From Lacticigenium naphthae DSM 19658 (GTDB lineage: Bacteria > Bacillota > Bacilli > Lactobacillales > Carnobacteriaceae_A): 64,000 bases of DNA. The stretch covers positions 1 through 64,000 of the forward strand of contig NZ_AUEG01000006.1 in NCBI RefSeq assembly GCF_000425865.1. Direction: 5' to 3'. Both the position numbers and the translations under genes were made by a program. The notes under the pieces are model-generated. The model saw only the letters and a list, made by a program, of their open reading frames with translations, did no database searches and had not been told where the DNA came from. Positions 1 to 10,754 of the stretch are shown here, in pieces. Within the stretch, counting starts at the first letter, position 1, and the number at the start of each line of letters is the position of its first letter.

Positions 1-209
1 CAGTTCATTCCCATGTTTTTCATATGGTCGAAATCTTCTGTGTAACGATGATAGCTATCGGTCGCTACTTTCCAGTCAGAAGCGTGTTCGCTTGCATCTC
101 TGATATCATACACACTTGGACCTTTGCCGCCTTCATTCCAGGCACCTTCTGTTTGCATACTGGAAACGGAATTGCCCCACAAAAAATCTTTTGGTAATCC
201 TTTCGTCAT
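1..209 (-). CDS. GH1 6-phospho-beta-glucosidase, N-terminal part (cut by window edge)
   Basis: Read on the minus strand from an ATG at 209, the frame stays open to the window edge (69 codons) and begins MTKGLPKDFLWGNSVSSMQT, the classic GH1 opening (FLWG, then a Q-x-EGAW motif), followed by GKGPSVYDI and YHRYTEDFDHMKNMG. These are N-terminal barrel segments of phospho-beta-glucosidases, which split phosphorylated beta-glucosides imported by a PTS. An AAGGATG Shine-Dalgarno lies about 10 nt upstream. The catalytic glutamates lie beyond the window, so activity cannot be judged. It is the third GH1 gene in the first 10 kb and is transcribed away from the MerR/MFS pair. Confidence 0.88.
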   Translation of the reverse strand, partial: MTKGLPKDFLWGNSVSSMQTEGAWNEGGKGPSVYDIRDASEHASDWKVATDSYHRYTEDFDHMKNMGMN

Positions 210-256
210 GTCTAGACACATCCTTATAAAGATATAGTGTTATTGCTAATTCAAAT

Positions 257-270
257 TGTAAGCGTAATCG
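257..270. promoter_or_regulatory. Weak cre-like site upstream of the left-edge GH1 gene
   Basis: TGTAAGCGTAATCG matches about 12 of 14 positions of the CcpA operator consensus and lies about 50 bp upstream of a beta-glucosidase start, where carbon catabolite control would be expected. The right half is poor, so this is only a suggestion. Confidence 0.3.
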
Positions 271-447
271 CAACGGAAGTCAATCAAAAGCACCACCTGT
301 TGCATAAATGGAAACACGCTGAAGCGGAACGGACTCACTGCTTAGAGATGTCTCTATTCTTTTTGAAAATAGTAACGATTTCTTTTGCAAAATAAAGCGT
401 TCTGTTCACATTTTATGAAAATGTTTTTCGAAAATAGCAGCACATCC

Positions 448-478
448 TTGACTTAGAGTTAACTCTAGAGTGTAAACT
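448..478 (+). promoter_or_regulatory. MerR-type promoter with 19-bp spacer and palindromic operator
   Basis: TTGACT (448-453) and TAAACT (473-478) are separated by 19 bp, the over-long spacing typical of promoters activated by MerR proteins through DNA distortion. The spacer holds the perfect 14-bp palindrome TAGAGTTAACTCTA (454-467). It lies directly in front of a MerR gene, so autoregulation is likely. The -10 hexamer abuts the ATG at 479, which rules that codon out as the translation start. Confidence 0.8.
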
Positions 479-508
479 ATGGGTAAAGTAAAAGAGAGGG
501 AGAGCAGT

Positions 509-910
509 ATGCAAATCAAAGAGGTAAGTAAAAAGTATTCTATGTCACCAGATACTTTGCGTTACTATGAAAAAATCGGATTGATCCCCCCAGTCAACCG
601 GACTTCAGGTGGGGTAAGAGATTTTACGGAAGATAATTTGAAGTGGGTTTATTTTGTAAAATGTATGCGAGGAGCAGGTTTGCCGATCGAATCTTTGACA
701 CGGTATTTGGAATTGTTTCACCAAGGGGATAAAACCATTCCGGATCGCGTTCAAATTTTAAAGGATGAAAAAGAGAAACTGGAATTAAAACGGGTAGAAA
801 TAGAAACAACGATTGCAACACTGAATCATAAGATCGAAAATTATCATGAGCGCTTGAATGTGCGCGAAAAAGAATTGGACATGTATCCGGAAGAAGTTGA
901 ATCTACGTAA
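509..910 (+). CDS. MerR family transcriptional regulator
   Basis: A 133-residue protein with an N-terminal winged helix (residues 1-40; VSKKYSMSPDTLRYYEKIG is the typical MerR recognition region) and a long charged helix (residues about 78-125) forming the dimer coiled coil. It lacks the cysteine pattern of metal sensors and resembles the AdhR/TipA-like group that answers organic or aldehyde stress; the inducer is unknown. The start at 509 is preferred over the in-frame ATG at 479: 479 touches the -10 box and has no leader, whereas 509 has a GAGAGGGAGAG ribosome site. It probably controls itself and the MFS gene 14 bp downstream. Confidence 0.85.
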   Translation: MQIKEVSKKYSMSPDTLRYYEKIGLIPPVNRTSGGVRDFTEDNLKWVYFVKCMRGAGLPIESLTRYLELFHQGDKTIPDRVQILKDEKEKLELKRVEIETTIATLNHKIENYHERLNVREKELDMYPEEVEST

Positions 911-924
911 AAAGGGGTCTCAGT

Positions 925-2214
925 ATGGGGGAAATAGCAAGAAATAAAAGTTGGAAACATTGGATCGTCATTTTGAGTTTGTGCGGGTTGACTGCGAGTG
1001 CAATTGGATTGCCCGTTATGTCGAGCGGGGTATTTATTACTCCAGTTTCGGAAGATTTGGGTGTGTTACGCGGAAGTTTTTCGATCCATAATACGTTGAC
1101 ATTGGCAGCCGCTGCAGTAGTGGCATTGTATATTCCAGCATTGTTGCGTCGCTATAAATTCAAACATTTAGTACTTATTGGTGGATTGATGGGTGCATTC
1201 AGTACCATCGGCTTCGGATTTTCCGATTCGTTGTGGGCTTTTAATATTTTAGGAATCATTCGTGGAATTGGTACAGGCGTATACGCAATTATTCCCTCAA
1301 CGATGATCATCAATGAATGGTTTGAAGAAAAACACGGATTGGCTACGAGCATAGTTTTGAGTTTTAGTGGAGTTGCCGGAGCCATATTTTCACCCGTCTT
1401 TGCATCGCTTATAATCAGTATCGGGTGGCAAACGACGTATATGATCATGGGTGTGGTGATATTCGTCTTGTGTCTTCCCGTTATTTTGATTCCTTTTGAA
1501 ATGAGTCCGCGTGAGGAGGGGCTATTGCCTTATGGGTATGTTCCCGAGGTTGAAGAGGATGAGCGAAATAATGTCAGCGCCACAGAGGCAACAAGTGGGG
1601 AATTATCTAAAAAAGCAGATATCAACTGGAAACATTTTGGACTCTTGAGTCTGTTCGCCATCATGCAGACGATTGTTACAGGAACCCCGCAGCATTTTCC
1701 GGGATTTGCTGAAACCTTACAGCATTCGGTACAAGTCGGTGCATCCATGCTATCTGCGGCCATGCTAGGAAATATCTTTTTCAAGCTCAGCTTAGGATTC
1801 ATTAGTGACTATATTGGGCCAATTAAAGCGACACTGAGTATGCTGGTATTGAATTTACTGGTGAGTATTCTACTCGTGATGGTCCAGGCACCGTATCTAT
1901 TGATTGCGGGGGGCTTCCTATTTGGTGGCGCTTATTCTATTCCATCGGTAGGCATCGCGTTACTTGTCAACGAGTATTTTGACCGTTTGAATTTTGCGCG
2001 TCTGTACCCCTTGATCTCGTTCGCGATCAGTATGGGAGGGGCTTTCTCCTTATCGATCGTCGGCTTTATTTATGACTTTACGGGCTCTTATACCAATGCC
2101 TTTTTAATGGGCGTAGGGATCAATGCAGTCAACATTGTTATTCTATTCCTTGTGACGCACCTAGTGAACAAAAGAGCACGAGAGGAAGAAGCACCAACAG
2201 TAGAAACCGATTAA
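925..2214 (+). CDS. MFS transporter, 12-TM
   Basis: A 429-residue, strongly hydrophobic protein with two blocks of six membrane segments separated by a charged loop (about residues 190-235, rich in E, D and S). The first half includes the sequence RRYKFKHLVLIGG at the position of the loop 2-3 motif, and the second half FKLSLGFISDYIGPIKA. Overall it resembles the monocarboxylate/oxalate-formate antiporter-like MFS subgroup; the substrate cannot be read from sequence. AAGGGG precedes the ATG. It lies 14 bp after the merR gene, so the two should be co-transcribed from the MerR promoter and the transporter is the likely regulated target. A strong hairpin terminator follows. Confidence 0.85.
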   Translation: MGEIARNKSWKHWIVILSLCGLTASAIGLPVMSSGVFITPVSEDLGVLRGSFSIHNTLTLAAAAVVALYIPALLRRYKFKHLVLIGGLMGAFSTIGFGFSDSLWAFNILGIIRGIGTGVYAIIPSTMIINEWFEEKHGLATSIVLSFSGVAGAIFSPVFASLIISIGWQTTYMIMGVVIFVLCLPVILIPFEMSPREEGLLPYGYVPEVEEDERNNVSATEATSGELSKKADINWKHFGLLSLFAIMQTIVTGTPQHFPGFAETLQHSVQVGASMLSAAMLGNIFFKLSLGFISDYIGPIKATLSMLVLNLLVSILLVMVQAPYLLIAGGFLFGGAYSIPSVGIALLVNEYFDRLNFARLYPLISFAISMGGAFSLSIVGFIYDFTGSYTNAFLMGVGINAVNIVILFLVTHLVNKRAREEEAPTVETD

Positions 2215-2283
2215 CTGAACCTCTGCTACTAAACTGATTTTCCCTATCCAAACAAACAATTTATGGTTAACTGAAGTAAGAGG

Positions 2284-2316
2284 AAAAGCATCGGACACTG
2301 TGTCCGATGCTTTTTT
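2284..2316 (+). terminator. Rho-independent terminator of merR-MFS operon
   Basis: AAAAGCATCGGACAC pairs with GTGTCCGATGCTTTT around a very tight turn, followed by a T-run. It begins 70 bp after the MFS stop codon. Confidence 0.9.
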
Positions 2317-2320
2317 CAAT

Positions 2321-2376
2321 TTGAAGCACGCCAGTGTTGCTTCAAGCAGAACGGCAGAAGTTGGCGGGACTGCCGT
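2321..2376. repeat. Two consecutive small inverted repeats
   Basis: TTGAAGCA/TGCTTCAA (2321-2345) is followed five bases later by ACGGCAG/CTGCCGT (2351-2376). They lie between the upstream terminator and the symporter promoter, so they are probably not in either mRNA. No function is evident. Confidence 0.5.
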
Positions 2377-2454
2377 AACAGGAGTATTCAAATAGGAAAA
2401 CAAAGACAATAGTTGATCGATTTCAGAAAATTTCAGCAAACACTTCAACTTAGT

Positions 2455-2483
2455 TTGTCTTTCAGAAAAATTTAGAGTAGAAT
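2455..2483 (+). promoter_or_regulatory. Sigma-A promoter of the dicarboxylate symporter gene
   Basis: TTGTCT, a 17-bp spacer, then TAGAAT. This is close to the vegetative consensus and 80 bp ahead of the start codon. Confidence 0.6.
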
Positions 2484-2562
2484 GGGACTCAAATTACTTT
2501 TTTGAAAAAAAGTAGGTTACGGGGACAAATCCGTATCATTCAAGAAAAGAGGAGTGAAAAAG

Positions 2563-3804
2563 ATGAAAAAAGTAGGACTGACTACACGAATTTTTATTGG
2601 GTTATTACTGGGAGTGATCGTCGGGATCCTGTTACAAGATCAGGTGGCAATCGCCAATACGATTCAGGCAGTCGGCGACATCTACATACGCCTGATCAAG
2701 ATGATCATGATACCGCTCGTCTTTTCTTCACTCGTTCTAGGTGTAGCCAATGTCAGCGACTTAGCCAAAATTGGGCGTGTTGGAATAAAAACGCTCATCA
2801 TTTTCATGGGGACCACGACTGTCGCCATCACCATCGGCTTGATCGTCTCGTCCATTCTAGAACCCGGTTCACAAATGAATCTGGTCGCGAGCCAACCCAA
2901 TGAAGGGATAGAATCGGTCTCCTTCATTGAAACGATCGTCACCATAGTGCCCGATAACTTTATCGTGGCCGTGATGGATTCAAATATGCTCCAAATCATT
3001 TTCTTCGCATTGATTCTGGGGATGGGAATCGTCAAAAGCCAAGAAAAAGGCGCCGCTTTAAAAGACGTCATCGAATCGGTCTCAGTGGTCATTCATAACA
3101 TCACCTCTATGATCATGGAACTGACGCCCTTTGGAGTATTCGGACTGATCGTTCCTGTCGTAGCCAACAATGGACTGGATGTCCTGCTACCCTTATCGAA
3201 AATCATCGTAGCCTTTTACATCGCTGTGATCTTACAACTGTTCGTTACCTATGGTTTGCTGATCAAATTTGGGACCGATTATTCGATCAAAGAATTTTTC
3301 AAAAAAATCATGCCAGCGCAACTGGTCGGATTTACGACTTGTAGCAGTTCCGCAACACTGCCGGTATCATTGAGATGCACACAAGAAGATTTGAAAATGT
3401 CGAAAGATGTTTCAGGATTCGTATTGCCTTTAGGGGCTACGATCAACATGGACGGAAGTGCTTTGTATTTAGGTATCACGGCACTCTTTACCGCTCAAGC
3501 GTTCGGGATCGATCTCACTTTAATGAATCAGATCACGATCGTCTTGACGGCCGTGTTGTCATCGATCGGAGTAGCGGGCATTCCAGGTTCAGGAATGATC
3601 GTCCTCAGTATGGTCCTTGCTTCTGTTGGTTTGCCGGTAGAAGCAATTGGATTGATTGCAGGAATCGACCGTATCTTAGATATGGGCAGGACCTTGATCA
3701 ATGTGACTGGAGATGCAGTGACCGCAGCAGTGATCGACAAAAGCGAACAAAAAGAAACCCAAACGGCCTTGGGTACCTTATTCAATTTCGAATCCACGAA
3801 CTAG
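2563..3804 (+). CDS. Dicarboxylate/glutamate:cation symporter (DAACS family)
   Basis: A 413-residue membrane protein of the GltP/GltT/DctA family that takes up glutamate, aspartate or C4-dicarboxylates with Na+ or H+. Visible family marks: the serine-rich re-entrant hairpin HP1 TTCSSSATLP (about residue 259), the cation-site motif LPLGATINMDGSALY (about 287), HP2 GIPGSGMIVL (about 339) and DMGRTLINVTGDA (about 369) with its Asp and Asn ligands. GTG at 2554 is also in frame, but the GAGGAG ribosome site directly abuts it and sits 9 nt before ATG 2563, so 2563 is chosen. Single-gene transcript with its own promoter and terminator. Choice between glutamate and dicarboxylate is not decidable here. 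Confidence 0.92.
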   Translation: MKKVGLTTRIFIGLLLGVIVGILLQDQVAIANTIQAVGDIYIRLIKMIMIPLVFSSLVLGVANVSDLAKIGRVGIKTLIIFMGTTTVAITIGLIVSSILEPGSQMNLVASQPNEGIESVSFIETIVTIVPDNFIVAVMDSNMLQIIFFALILGMGIVKSQEKGAALKDVIESVSVVIHNITSMIMELTPFGVFGLIVPVVANNGLDVLLPLSKIIVAFYIAVILQLFVTYGLLIKFGTDYSIKEFFKKIMPAQLVGFTTCSSSATLPVSLRCTQEDLKMSKDVSGFVLPLGATINMDGSALYLGITALFTAQAFGIDLTLMNQITIVLTAVLSSIGVAGIPGSGMIVLSMVLASVGLPVEAIGLIAGIDRILDMGRTLINVTGDAVTAAVIDKSEQKETQTALGTLFNFESTN

Positions 3805-3816
3805 CAACTAGCAGGT

Positions 3817-3861
3817 AAGAAAAAGACACCTCTTCATTTCGTGAAGAGGTGTCTTTTTCTT
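3817..3861. terminator. Bidirectional terminator
   Basis: A 20-bp perfect stem (AGAAAAAGACACCTCTTCA arm) with a TTTCG loop and A/T runs on both sides, placed between the convergent symporter and RpiR genes. Confidence 0.92.
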
Positions 3862-3865
3862 AAGT

Positions 3866-4669
3866 TCAATCAGTTTTTTTCAATAAACGATAGCGCGAAA
3901 CAATCAAGTCCATGATCAATTGATACAGCAGGGCGTGGGTTTGAACGCTCGTCGTGTGTTCAAAAACAATACCGTAATCGACCGCCTCGTGTTCGATTTT
4001 ATCGGGATCCGATGTGATCAACACGATTTTGGCTTTTGTTTTATTGAATGTTCGCTTCGGGAGATGGGCTTTTGATAGTTGGTTTTGAGAAATATACAAG
4101 CCTGAATTGGAAAAAATAATGATCAATGTATCTTCATCGGCAGTGCGAATATATTCTTCTTGGACCATATCATCAATTGCAGTATAAATGATTTTATTAT
4201 TGTAAGCCAGTTTTTCCTGGAAATCGAGCGCAGCATTTTGGGAAAAGAGCAATCCAAAAGTCGCAACTTTTTTATAGTGAACAAGATCGGCAGCCAGTCG
4301 ATCGATTTTTTCATAATCCAACTGTGTACGCAACCGTTCAATGTCTTGCAAAACGGCATCAAAATAAAAATCGGGACCTTTGGATTGCATCGGTTTGACA
4401 ATATTGCTCAAATAATTCCAGTGAAAATCGTAGCGGTTTTCTTCAAATCCAGAAGCTTCTTTCATGGATTGGTAATCATCGAAGCCGATTTGACGTACAA
4501 ACTTAGATAAGGTAGATTTAGAAACCGCACATTTTTCTGCCAATTCTGAAATTGTGAGTATTTTTATGTTGTCATACTGTTCGAGCAGGGTTCGAGCTAA
4601 ATGAAAATCAGTCGTATCCGCTGGTTGTGTATTCACAATAGCAAATAAACGCATAAGTAGTAATCCCAT
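3866..4669 (-). CDS. RpiR/MurR family regulator (HTH + SIS)
   Basis: A 267-residue protein: N-terminal HTH_6 domain (residues about 1-80; ISELAEKCAVSKSTLSKFVRQIG is the helix-turn-helix) and a C-terminal SIS sugar-phosphate-binding domain (about 105-245; IIIFSNSGLYISQ is the phosphate loop). Such regulators sense sugar phosphates. AAGGAGTG lies 6 nt before the ATG at 4669. It is divergent from the phospho-beta-glucosidase gene at 4844, with inverted repeats in the shared 174-bp gap, so it most likely controls that gene and itself. The ligand is presumably a phospho-beta-glucoside or glucose-6-phosphate (inference). Confidence 0.87.
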   Translation of the reverse strand: MGLLLMRLFAIVNTQPADTTDFHLARTLLEQYDNIKILTISELAEKCAVSKSTLSKFVRQIGFDDYQSMKEASGFEENRYDFHWNYLSNIVKPMQSKGPDFYFDAVLQDIERLRTQLDYEKIDRLAADLVHYKKVATFGLLFSQNAALDFQEKLAYNNKIIYTAIDDMVQEEYIRTADEDTLIIIFSNSGLYISQNQLSKAHLPKRTFNKTKAKIVLITSDPDKIEHEAVDYGIVFEHTTSVQTHALLYQLIMDLIVSRYRLLKKTD

Positions 4670-4687
4670 AGTGCACTCCTTTTAGAC

Positions 4688-6313
<1,626 letters not shown>

Positions 6314-6333
6314 ACAAACAGCTTCGGACAGAT

Positions 6334-6372
6334 GAATAAAAGGTCGGAACCTAGGTTCCGACCTTTTTATTC
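6334..6372. terminator. Bidirectional terminator
   Basis: GAATAAAAGGTCGGAACC pairs with its complement around a 3-4 nt loop, with T-runs on both strands, between convergent genes. Confidence 0.92.
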
Positions 6373-6377
6373 ACTAG

Positions 6378-7226
6378 TTAGACTAAGCCATATTTTTTAA
6401 AACTTTTTGCAAGTCCGTCGTTTTCGACGGAGTCTGTGATATCATCTGCAATAGATTTTAATCCGGGTTTGGCATTGTCCATTGCGACGCCAATGGAACA
6501 ATACAGTAGCATTTCTACATCATTTAACCCGTCCCCGATCGCAAAAGTCTGTTCTAAAGGATGGTCAAGTTTTTCGAGTAAATGTTGAATGGCCTTGGCT
6601 TTATGCACACCTTTGATGGCCAGCTCACCACTATTTTCTCCAAAAGCCGGGACTGTACTTTGATGCACTTCAAATTCCTCAGAAAAGTTAGTGAGGATTT
6701 TTTCGAAGGGCACATTTGGGTGTTCCAAGAAACAAATCTTATTGATATCGGGATGATATTCGTGTTGGGAACTAGGTGTCAACCCTGCTATGAATGGATG
6801 GGGGTGACTTCTTTTTTCTTCTAAGAGTTCAGGATCGTGGATTACTTTTTCTCCATAAAGAATTTTTTCGACTTGAGGAATAAAATTTGGTGAAGTGAAC
6901 AAGCCATCATTGGATTCAAGATAGTAATCCATATCGTGTGTAATAAAAAAGTCGAGAATGTGGCGGACGCTTGCTTCAGGCATCTTTTGATGATAAAGCA
7001 TTTCGCCGTTGTTTTCCACGAATCCTCCGCCGGCTCCTATAATTCCGTCTATTCCAATGTCTAGGATAAAATCATAAATTTCCGGTTTTGATCGTCCTGT
7101 GGAAAGAAAAATCCGATGTCCATTCTGACGTGCGGTACGGATAGCTGTCACTGCACTTTGGGGAACATAGCCATTGTCGCCAACTAAAGTTCCATCAATA
7201 TCGATAAAAATATAATAAGGTTTCAT
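6378..7226 (-). CDS. Cof-type HAD-IIB sugar phosphatase
   Basis: A 282-residue haloacid-dehalogenase phosphatase. Motif I IDIDGTLVGD lies at residues 6-15, motif II in FLSTGRS, and motif IV GDGLNDVEML near residue 235. The cap domain between motifs II and III is the large C2 type of the Cof family, which dephosphorylates sugar phosphates or FMN/PLP; the substrate is not predictable. A TTG 33 bp further upstream is in frame, but ATG 7226 matches the family start and has a weak AAGTAGG ribosome site. Its 5' side faces the array of hairpin repeats at 7263-7690. Confidence 0.85.
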   Translation of the reverse strand: MKPYYIFIDIDGTLVGDNGYVPQSAVTAIRTARQNGHRIFLSTGRSKPEIYDFILDIGIDGIIGAGGGFVENNGEMLYHQKMPEASVRHILDFFITHDMDYYLESNDGLFTSPNFIPQVEKILYGEKVIHDPELLEEKRSHPHPFIAGLTPSSQHEYHPDINKICFLEHPNVPFEKILTNFSEEFEVHQSTVPAFGENSGELAIKGVHKAKAIQHLLEKLDHPLEQTFAIGDGLNDVEMLLYCSIGVAMDNAKPGLKSIADDITDSVENDGLAKSFKKYGLV

Positions 7227-7262
7227 AAAAAGCCTACTTTCTAAATTTTGATTTGTCAATTA

Positions 7263-7690
7263 TTCAAGAGGGTCAAAACGAGCTTGCTGAACTTTTCTAT
7301 TTTGGCTAGCCATTCGAGCCTTGACCTTGTGTAAAAAAGACACAGTTACCCATTGCGCAGGATGCTCATTCAGGTCTGAATGGCCTATTTTTCAAGAGGG
7401 TCAAAACGAGCTTGCTGAACTTTTCTATTTTGGCTAGTTCAGTAAGCTCTGACCCTACGTGAAAAAAGATCCATTCGCCCATTGCGCGGGATGCTCATTC
7501 GGGGCTGATGGCCTATTTTTCAAGAGGGTCAAAACGAGCTTGCTGAACTTTTCTATTTTGTCTAGCCATTCGAGCCTTGACCTTGTGTAAAAAAGATACA
7601 GTCACCCCATTGCGCAGGATGCTCATTCAGGGGTGACCGTCCTATTTTTACAAAGGTCAGAGCAGGCTTGAATTGCTTTTCTTTTAAAAT
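7263..7690 (+). repeat. Array 1 of 128-bp large-hairpin repeat (three cores)
   Basis: A segment beginning TTCAAGAGGGTCAAAACGAG recurs at 7263, 7391 and 7519 (period exactly 128). Between copies lie three apex cores sharing CCATTGCGC[A/G]GGATGCTCATTC (about 7350, 7478 and 7606). Core 2 folds almost perfectly over 7436-7549: AGTTCAG/CTGAACT, AAGCTC/GAGCTT, TGACCCT/AGGGTCA, then GAAAAA/TTTTTC. Core 3 (7568-7675) uses other arms, ATTCGAGCC/GGCTTGAAT (one G-U pair), GACCTT/AAGGTC, TGTAAAAA/TTTTTACA, GTCACCCC/GGGGTGAC. Every plus-strand hairpin is followed by a T-rich tail. It fills the gap between the divergent HAD and GH1 genes. The same family recurs at 14528. Confidence 0.93.
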
Positions 7691-7773
7691 AGTTATCTAT
7701 AGTTTAGCATAGGATAGATGGAAAAAGTAAAATTTTATTACGTTTTGCTTGATTGTTGGAATCCTTTTCATGT

Positions 7774-7779
7774 TATACT
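7774..7779 (+). promoter_or_regulatory. -10 box of the second GH1 gene
   Basis: TATACT lies 30 bp ahead of the start codon. Several poor -35 candidates exist (ATTGTT at 16 bp, TTGATT at 19 bp), so the -35 is left open. Confidence 0.5.
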
Positions 7780-7808
7780 AAAGGAAGCAAAGTAAAGGAG
7801 TGAAGTGA

Positions 7809-9254
<1,446 letters not shown>

Positions 9255-9265
9255 AAAATAGATTT

Positions 9266-9301
9266 GAAGTGAGGGGATTTTATTCCTTCACTTCTTTTTT
9301 T
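9266..9301 (+). terminator. Terminator of GH1 gene
   Basis: GAAGTGA pairs with TCACTTC over a 15-nt loop and is followed by a T-run, 12 bp after the stop codon. Confidence 0.85.
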
Positions 9302-9402
9302 CTGTTCTAACGTATGAACCTTTCGTGATCGCGTCAAACAAAGCAGCTGAGTTGCGTGACGAAATGGATATTGTTGAAGTCGCTTCTGTAGAAACTGCTT
9401 AA
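9301..9402 (+). pseudogene. Possible gene-end remnant
   Basis: Directly after the terminator, one frame reads YEPFVIASNKAAELRDEM and then a short acidic stretch ending VASVETA and TAA at 9402. It has no start codon or ribosome site, yet the codon choice and composition look protein-like, and a good terminator follows 12 bp later. It could be the 3' end of a gene whose body was deleted. I do not recognise the family. Confidence 0.35.
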
Positions 9403-9413
9403 TAAAAAAAATG

Positions 9414-9449
9414 AAATAAGGGCTGGAGCAAGTGCTTCAGCCCTTATTT
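9414..9449 (+). terminator. Terminator hairpin
   Basis: AAATAAGGGCTGGAGCA pairs with TGCTTCAGCCCTTATTT (one G-T pair) around a 2-nt turn. No intact gene lies directly ahead of it; it probably ended the transcript of the lost gene whose remnant lies at 9301-9402. Confidence 0.8.
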
Positions 9450-9469
9450 GAACAAATTTGGTGTACAAT

Positions 9470-9625
9470 AAATTATGAGTAGTTAATTGAATTGTACCGT
9501 AAGCAGGAGACATCCGAAAGGGAATAGAGGACCACAAAATTTTCAGTTAGCTAGCGGAAACTGCCAGTTTGGGTTTTGCAGGTTAAATAGCCGTTCCATT
9601 AGTCAACCAATGAGAGGAGTGGTGT
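9470..9625 (+). other. Unexplained leader ahead of the ROK kinase gene
   Basis: About 155 bp with no reading frame, richer in G than usual spacers here. It offers two mutually exclusive pairings, AAACT/AGTTT and CTGC/GCAG, within 9556-9585. It matches no riboswitch class I can recall. It could be an attenuating leader or just spacer. Confidence 0.25.
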
Positions 9626-9627
9626 AA

Positions 9628-10512
9628 ATGAGTGTAATCAGTTTTGATGTAGGAGGAACTGCAGTCAAGCATGCCCTATTTAATGAAGAAGGGAAGCTAG
9701 TGGACAAGAACTTTTACCCCACCCCCGATGATCGTCCTGCATTTATGAATAAGATTGTAGAAATTGTGGAACACTATCAAGAAAAGGCACAAATCGATTC
9801 TGTTTCCTTTAGTTTTCCAGGATTTATCGATCCACAAACTGGATTTGCAGAAGCTTCTGGTGCGATTCCGTATTTTTATAAACAAAACATCAAGGAATTA
9901 GTTGGGGAAGCGACTGCTTTTCGTTATCCTATTTTTGTGGAAAATGACGCTAATTGTGCTGCTTTGGCAGAAAAACATTCGGGCAATGGTCAGAACGTAG
10001 AGAACTTTTTATTGTTCACTATTGGAACGGGCATAGGAGGCGCTCTGTATTTGAACGATGCTTTGTATCGCGGTTTTCAATTTAAAGCCGGTGAAATGGG
10101 AAAAATGCGGATCAATTATACATTGGATCCAGAAAAAACATTGCATAATTTTTGTTCCATCCATGTCTTGATCCATACCTACAAAAAATACAAAGGATTA
10201 GATGGATTGGACCGTGTTTCTGGTGAAATGATTTTTGAAGAAGTAAAGCAAAACCCGGAAGTCCGTGCAATCGTTGATAAGTGGCTCGATCGTTTATGTA
10301 TCGGGATCCTCAATGTTGTGACTATGTTAAATCCGGAAAAGATCTTGATCGGTGGCGGCATCAGTGCTCATCCAGATCTGGTTCCCTATTTGAACCGCCG
10401 AATGGAAAGATTAGAAGACTGGACAAAAGACTTTCAAGTTCCGATAGAAGCGTGTGCCTATATGAATGATGCTGGAGTCGTTGGCGCATATGTTAACGCT
10501 ACGCAAAAATAA
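9628..10512 (+). CDS. ROK family sugar kinase
   Basis: A 294-residue ASKHA-fold kinase. The ATP-phosphate motif DVGGTAVKHA is at residues 6-15, the catalytic Asp lies in VENDANCAALAE (about 109), and GTGIGGALYL (about 132) is the second phosphate loop. The ROK zinc signature CxCGxxGC is absent: the region reads HNFCSIHVLIH, as in several beta-glucoside kinases. ROK enzymes phosphorylate glucose, fructose, ManNAc or beta-glucosides. Beside two GH1 phospho-beta-glucosidases, a beta-glucoside kinase role (making the substrate for those enzymes) is attractive, but fructokinase cannot be excluded. GAGAGGAGTGG precedes the ATG; a terminator follows. Confidence 0.85.
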   Translation: MSVISFDVGGTAVKHALFNEEGKLVDKNFYPTPDDRPAFMNKIVEIVEHYQEKAQIDSVSFSFPGFIDPQTGFAEASGAIPYFYKQNIKELVGEATAFRYPIFVENDANCAALAEKHSGNGQNVENFLLFTIGTGIGGALYLNDALYRGFQFKAGEMGKMRINYTLDPEKTLHNFCSIHVLIHTYKKYKGLDGLDRVSGEMIFEEVKQNPEVRAIVDKWLDRLCIGILNVVTMLNPEKILIGGGISAHPDLVPYLNRRMERLEDWTKDFQVPIEACAYMNDAGVVGAYVNATQK

Positions 10513-10521
10513 CCAACAATT

Positions 10522-10556
10522 AAAGAAGAATCAGCTGATGCTGTTTCTTCTTTTTT
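10522..10556 (+). terminator. Terminator of ROK kinase gene
   Basis: AAAGAAGAA-T-CAGC pairs with GCTG-T-TTCTTCTTT around TGAT, followed by a T-run. Confidence 0.88.
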
Positions 10557-10597
10557 ATTTTACTGAAAAAAACAGGGACCATTTGGTGTCTGAAAGT

Positions 10598-10682
10598 TAC
10601 CTGAACCAGGTAATACTTAGGTAGGAAGAAGAAATACTCACACCTTTCTTCTTCCTATCTGAAAAGTGGTGTGTCGTCAACC
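10598..10682 (+). promoter_or_regulatory. Palindrome and alternative hairpins ahead of the nucleoside/ECF operon
   Basis: TTACCTGaacCAGGTAA is a perfect 17-bp dyad overlapping a -10-like TAATAC, so it could be an operator. Just downstream AGGAAGAAG pairs with CTTCTTCCT, enclosing CACACC, which can instead pair with GGTGTG further on. The two folds exclude each other. A repressor site plus a leader switch would fit, but no T-run marks an attenuator here. Confidence 0.4.
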
Positions 10683-10754
10683 GTTTGTCTAGCATTTTTA
10701 GGCAAGTTTTTGTACACTTAACACAATGAAAACGTACGAGAAAGGAGGCATATG

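Noticed and set aside
2502-2903. 133-codon frame overlapping the symporter start
   Set aside because: Out-of-frame shadow with unnatural composition, running through the ribosome site of the real gene.
3375-3818. 147-codon frame inside the symporter gene
   Set aside because: Shadow frame of the well-supported symporter; Arg/Asp-rich composition and no ribosome site.
10565-10640. TPP riboswitch ahead of the nucleoside/ECF operon
   Set aside because: CTGAAA...ACCTGAACC...TAATAC...GTAGG looks superficially like the THI element, but the ACCCTT strand and the exact CTGAGA are missing and the segment is better explained by a perfect 17-bp dyad. The genes are not thiamin genes by context.
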